Positions 9,229 through 11,855 of a stretch of DNA of 11,855 nt are shown in pieces (position 1 is the stretch's first letter; the number at the start of each line of letters is the position of its first letter). The notes beneath the pieces were generated by a model. It saw only the letters and a list, made by a program, of their open reading frames with translations, did no database searches and had not been told where the DNA came from. Position numbers and translations under genes: made by a program. Source of the DNA: Stereocaulon alpinum (lineage: Eukaryota; Ascomycota; Lecanoromycetes; Lecanorales; Stereocaulaceae); assembly GCA_018257865.1 (NCBI GenBank), contig JAEUBA010000294.1, positions 1 through 11,855 on the forward strand. The letters are read 5' to 3'.

Positions 9229-9340
9229 GTTGGTAAATAGTTGCAGTTGGTAGACGGTTAGTAGACGGTTAGAAAGGTTAGTAGACGGTTGGAAAGGTTA
9301 GTAGACGGTTAGTAAACGGTTAGTAAACGGTTGGTAAACA
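9229..9340 (+). repeat. Minisatellite A, 11-bp unit
   Basis: About ten units of consensus GTTAGTAGACG or GTTGGTAGACG in head-to-tail order, with 9-bp variants (gttagaaag, gttggaaag) interleaved and one 6-base partial (gttgca). Units towards the right end change GAC to AAC. It is not coding, since unit lengths are not multiples of three. Confidence 0.9.
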
Positions 9341-9370
9341 GTTAATTAATAATTAATAAACTAAAGTATC

Positions 9371-10198
9371 TAGGTATTACTAATATTACTAGTGCTACTG
9401 GATGTTACTAATATTACTAGATATTACTAATATTACTAGTATTATAGGTGCTGCTGATGTTACTAGATATTGTAGGTGTTATAGGATATTATAGGATATT
9501 GTAGGTGTTACTAATATTGCTGGATATTACAGGTGTTGCTGATGTTGCTGGATATTGTAGGATATTGCAGGTGTTACTAGTGTTACTGGATATTACAGGA
9601 TATTGCAGGTGTTGCTGATGTTGCTGGATATTGCAGGATATTGCAGGTGTTACTGGTGTTGCTGGATATTGCAGGTGTTGTAGGTGTTGTAGGATATTGC
9701 AGGATATTGCAGGTGTTGCTGATGTTGCTGGATATTATAGGATATTGCTGGTGTTGCTAATATTACTGGATATTGCAGGATATTGCAGGTGTTGCTGGTG
9801 TTGCTGGATATTGCAGGTGTTGTAGGTGTTGCAGGATATTGCAGGATATTGCAGGTGTTACAGGTGCTACTGGATATTGTAGGTGTCGTAGGTGTTGCAG
9901 GTGTTGTAGGTGTTGCTGGATATTGCAGGTGTTGCTGATGTTGCTGGATATTGCAGGTGTTGCTGGTGTTGCTGGATATTGCAGGATATTGCAGGTGTTG
10001 CTGATGTTACTGGATATTGCAGGTGTTGCTGATATTGCTGGATATTGCAGGTGTTGCTGATACTGCTAGATATTGCAGGTGTTGTAGGATATTACAGGTG
10101 TTGCTGATATTACTAGATATTGTAGGTGTTGCTGGTGCTGTAGGATATTGCAGGTGTTGCTAATATTATAGGATATTGCAGGTGCTACTGATATTGCT
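9371..10198 (+). repeat. Minisatellite B, mixed 9- and 10-bp units
   Basis: The array is built from three words: ggatattgca (10 bp), ggtgttgct or ggtgttgca (9 bp) and gatgttgct (9 bp), in variable order for about 830 bases. The mix of 9 and 10 shifts the reading frame continually. The open stretches here (for example 9631-9825 and 9773-10060) begin at TTG rather than ATG and encode only low-complexity Ile-Ala-Gly-Val and Cys-Arg runs; I regard them as by-products. The left 120 bases are rich in tta/tat variants, while the centre keeps tgc/gca. Confidence 0.9.
9994..10077 (+). repeat. 28-bp higher-order unit, three tandem copies
   Basis: Within minisatellite B the order ggtgttgct, gatgttgct, ggatattgca (9+9+10) repeats three times without a break at 9994-10021, 10022-10049 and 10050-10077, with few differences. 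The same composite occurs singly near 9608, 9709 and 9929. This suggests recent amplification of a composite unit. Confidence 0.85.
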
Positions 10199-10302
10199 GG
10201 AGTTGCTGGGTTGCTGGAGTTGCTGGAGTTGCTGGAGTTGCTGGAGTTACTGGAGTTGCTGGAGTTACTGGAGTTGCTGATATTACTAGAGTTGCTGGAG
10301 TT
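10199..10302 (+). repeat. Minisatellite C, 9-bp unit
   Basis: About eleven head-to-tail copies of ggagttgct follow minisatellite B directly, with ggagttact variants, one 8-base unit (gggttgct) and one gatattact that resembles a B word. The unit differs from the B word ggtgttgct by a single base, so C probably arose from B. Confidence 0.9.
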
Positions 10303-10440
10303 GGGGTTTTAGTTGGAGTTACGTAACCGTTGTCTAATAGTTGTAAAATTATTAATAGTTCTTGCAGTTTTAGAACGGTTATATTCTAGTATTAATAGCG
10401 TTCTAGAACTAGTATAAAACTAAATTAGTTAAATAACTAT
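10303..10440. other. Spacer right of the minisatellites; no gene seen
   Basis: There is no coding signal. TG/CA steps fade out here, with only three TG in the first 60 bases and then none. An 11-base inverted repeat with one mismatch (10367-10377 against 10399-10409, 21-base loop) could form a weak hairpin; no function is claimed. Confidence 0.45.
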
Positions 10441-11095
10441 ATAAAACTTATATTATAACGAGATTAATTCTTAGTAAAGAGCCTATATAGTATACTTAAG
10501 AAGATATCTTATAACTTTTACTTCCTTAAAATACGAAAATATATTAAGGATTATATTAATAAGTATAATATATATATTAAAACGAAGTATACCTAATATA
10601 AGCCTTATAGAGAGTTAAAATCGCTAGCGTACTTAAATAGTCTATAGAAAAGTATTATATAGGATTTCGTTATTAAACTCCTAAAGTTAAAAGAGTAACT
10701 AATAGGTATAAGCTATAATACGATCTTAATAATTAATAACTAATTAACTAAGATAGTATATTTTATACTATATAAGGAAGTATTAGATATAAAGGATCTA
10801 GCGTATATATTCCTACGAATAGTAGTAGCTAACTATAGGCTTTCTAAAGAGATTATCTTAGATTAAGATAAGCTCTTTACCTCTAAGTTTTAGAGATTAT
10901 TAATAGATATAATAAGAATTAAGATAAAGATAAGTATAGTATTTTATCTATAGACTAATAGTTAAATAGAGAGAACTAACTAGATATTAGAGTATTATCT
11001 TTAGTATTATATTAATTACTAATAAGATAATTAGGTATCCTACCTATTAATCGCGTAGCTAGTATATAACGGATTAAGATCTAACTTAATAGTAT
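10441..11095 (+). pseudogene. pol: Gypsy integrase zinc-binding and catalytic core pseudogene
   Basis: Integrase inserts the element's cDNA into chromosomal DNA. One frame gives KKISYNFYFLKIRKYIKDYI (compare ...NYYWPGMRKxVxxYV), then NKYNIYIKTKY, where both zinc-ligand Cys are Tyr (10564 and 10573). Next come Y*YKPYREL (compare HKPYGxL), *DFVIKL with catalytic Asp at 10663-10665, the block ILIINN*LTK (compare VVVDRLTK), IFLRIVVANYRLSKEIIL and D*DKLFTSKF*, with the second catalytic Asp at 10861-10863. Catalytic Glu is at 10969-10971 in IERTN. Asp to Glu spacing is 35 residues, the classic D,D35E. All three catalytic residues survive, but there are numerous stops. It continues ILEYYL*YYINY**DN*VSY. 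Confidence 0.88.
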
Positions 11096-11640
11096 AATAC
11101 TATTTTAAGCTAACTACGGGTTCGAACTACGTATAACGCTATTACTAAAAGGAATTAAATTAAAGACTTAGAAAGTAACTATCGCTACTAAAGAAATAGT
11201 AAGAATTTATTAAGAACTATAGAAAGACTTATAGTTCCTAAGTAGCTACTTAGTAATATATTATAATTAAGAATACTTAATAGGACTAAATATTTCTAAA
11301 GGGGATAAGGTATATCTTTTTTATAGAAATTTTAAAACTAATAAGCCTAGTAATAAGCTTAATTATATAAAGCTAAGACCGTTCCTTATAAAGAAATATA
11401 AAGGGGATATAAACTATATATAGCTAGCGATAGAGACACACCTATACGTAGTACTAGCTACGAACCTGAATACCTATTTAGAGCTAAGATATCTCCCCTA
11501 ATATATTATAGGTTAAATAATATTAAGACGTCGTATAGTTACTAAGAACTCCGTATAGAGTTTTTTAGGCAATATAATAATACCTACCCTAACTCTACTA
11601 TAACTATTATACCTCCCCTACGATTGAGACTAGATAGTAA
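11096..11640 (+). pseudogene. pol: Integrase C-terminal region and probable chromodomain remnant
   Basis: The frame changes by one base near 11095, after which ANYGFELRITLL (compare ANYGFEPR) appears from 11109, followed by ATKEIVRIY*EL*KDL and then ISKGDKVYLFYRNFKTNKPS around 11292-11350. NKLNYIKLRPFLIKKYKG follows, matching the D-K-V-x-L...L-D-x-K-x-x-GPF-x-I block of Gypsy integrase C-termini. Further on, in another frame, ELRIEFFRQYNNTYPNST (near 11549-11602) resembles the E-x-L-V-x-W...P-x-x-x-T-W core of a chromodomain, the histone-reading tail of chromoviral Gypsy elements. The chromodomain call is the weaker part. Confidence 0.65.
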
Positions 11641-11855
11641 GAATTAGTATTAGGTATAGTATCTTAGCCTAATAAGTAAAGAGTATAGGTAATACCTACC
11701 TAACCGTTAATTTAAAAAATCTAATATCTACGTACGCTTAATATATATCTACCGGTTAAGACTAACGCGCAGTCTATCCTAGGGGAAGGCTAGGGTTATA
11801 GGTATATAGGACTAAGAGAAGGATATACTAAGTTATAAATTAGAAGGCGTATTTT
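11641..11855 (+). other. Unassigned end; possible 3' LTR start
   Basis: No coding signal follows the integrase tail. An LTR would be expected here, and the sequence has a TATA-like tract (tataggtatatagg, near 11798-11811) downstream of a C/G-richer stretch (aacgcgcagtctatcctagg, about 11764-11783). It does not obviously match the LTR at 5390-5659, and no terminal TG can be fixed because RIP converts it to TA. No partner LTR is in the window. Confidence 0.25.

Larger units (their letters stand above)
10441..11640 (+). mobile_element. Gypsy pol fragment C (integrase), plus strand
   Basis: This is a plus-strand Gypsy integrase from its zinc-binding domain to its C-terminal end, RIP-degraded. 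It could be the rest of the element at 8403-9110, separated by the minisatellite spacer. However, both pieces seem to carry their own version of the integrase HHCC start, so they may be two different elements. A frame change near 11095 is an indel independent of RIP. Confidence 0.8.

Noticed and set aside
9631..10060. Two overlapping open reading frames of 64 and 95 codons.
   Set aside because: They lie wholly inside the 9/10-bp minisatellite, begin at TTG, and encode only low-complexity repeats whose frame shifts with each 10-bp unit. They are open because the repeat word lacks stops, not because of a gene.
9229..10302. A CRISPR array.
   Set aside because: Units are 9-11 bases in direct contact, with no unique spacers of constant length, and the context is eukaryotic transposons.
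10367..10409. A hairpin as a possible terminator or small RNA.
   Set aside because: The stem is only 11 bases with one mismatch, and the loop is 21 bases. Inverted repeats of this size are expected by chance in such AT-rich DNA.
10738..10740. Asn in IINN*LTK as a lost catalytic Asp of integrase.
   Set aside because: The matching Asp in VVVDRLTK is conserved but is not the catalytic one. The first catalytic Asp is in the DFV block at 10663-10665 and is intact.
1..11855. A hidden host gene or new defence or metabolic system.
   Set aside because: Both strands were scanned for coding outside the transposons. Every readable domain belongs to LINE or Gypsy elements, and the remainder is satellite or short spacer.

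Overview
This window looks like a transposon graveyard from a filamentous ascomycete (Pezizomycotina). It is very AT-rich and, outside one tandem-repeat island, almost every CpA/TpG dinucleotide is gone while CpG steps survive. That is the signature of repeat-induced point mutation (RIP, C to T in CpA). The domain families (Tad1-like LINE, Ty3/Gypsy LTR elements) also fit fungi. I see no intact gene: RIP turns ATG into ATA, Gln and Trp codons into stops, and Cys/His codons into Tyr. The genes are therefore recognisable only by reading through stops and mentally undoing TA to CA/TG. All coding calls are pseudogenes, and edges are approximate unless stated.

Layout. 1-2393 (minus): 5' part of a Tad1-like LINE (copy 1) with ORF1 (gag-like, three CCHC knuckles) and the ORF2 endonuclease; its 3' end lies off the left edge. 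2394-5659 (minus): a Ty3/Gypsy element with its 5' LTR (5390-5659), a long gag and protease-reverse transcriptase, cut off in RT where LINE copy 1 begins. 5660-8402 (minus): a second copy of the same LINE, whose ORF2 is interrupted by the Gypsy LTR and whose 5' end stops at the same element position as copy 1. 8403-9110 (plus): Gypsy RNase H and the start of integrase. 9111-10440: a spacer with little RIP in its centre, holding three successive minisatellites (11-bp, 9/10-bp with a 28-bp higher-order unit, and 9-bp). 10441-11640 (plus): Gypsy integrase with the D,D35E triad still present, then a C-terminal region with a probable chromodomain. 11641-11855: unassigned, possibly an LTR start.

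The pieces nest. The simplest order is plus-strand Gypsy RNase H fragment (oldest), then LINE copy 2 inserted next to or into it, then minus-strand Gypsy inserted into LINE copy 2, then LINE copy 1 inserted into that Gypsy (youngest). Reading-frame integrity agrees: the minus-strand Gypsy and both LINEs show substitutions with few or no indels, while the plus-strand Gypsy pieces have frame changes. I found no credible new gene system. The most interesting signals are the gap-free pair of LINE copies, the RIP gradient across the minisatellite, and the layered satellites.
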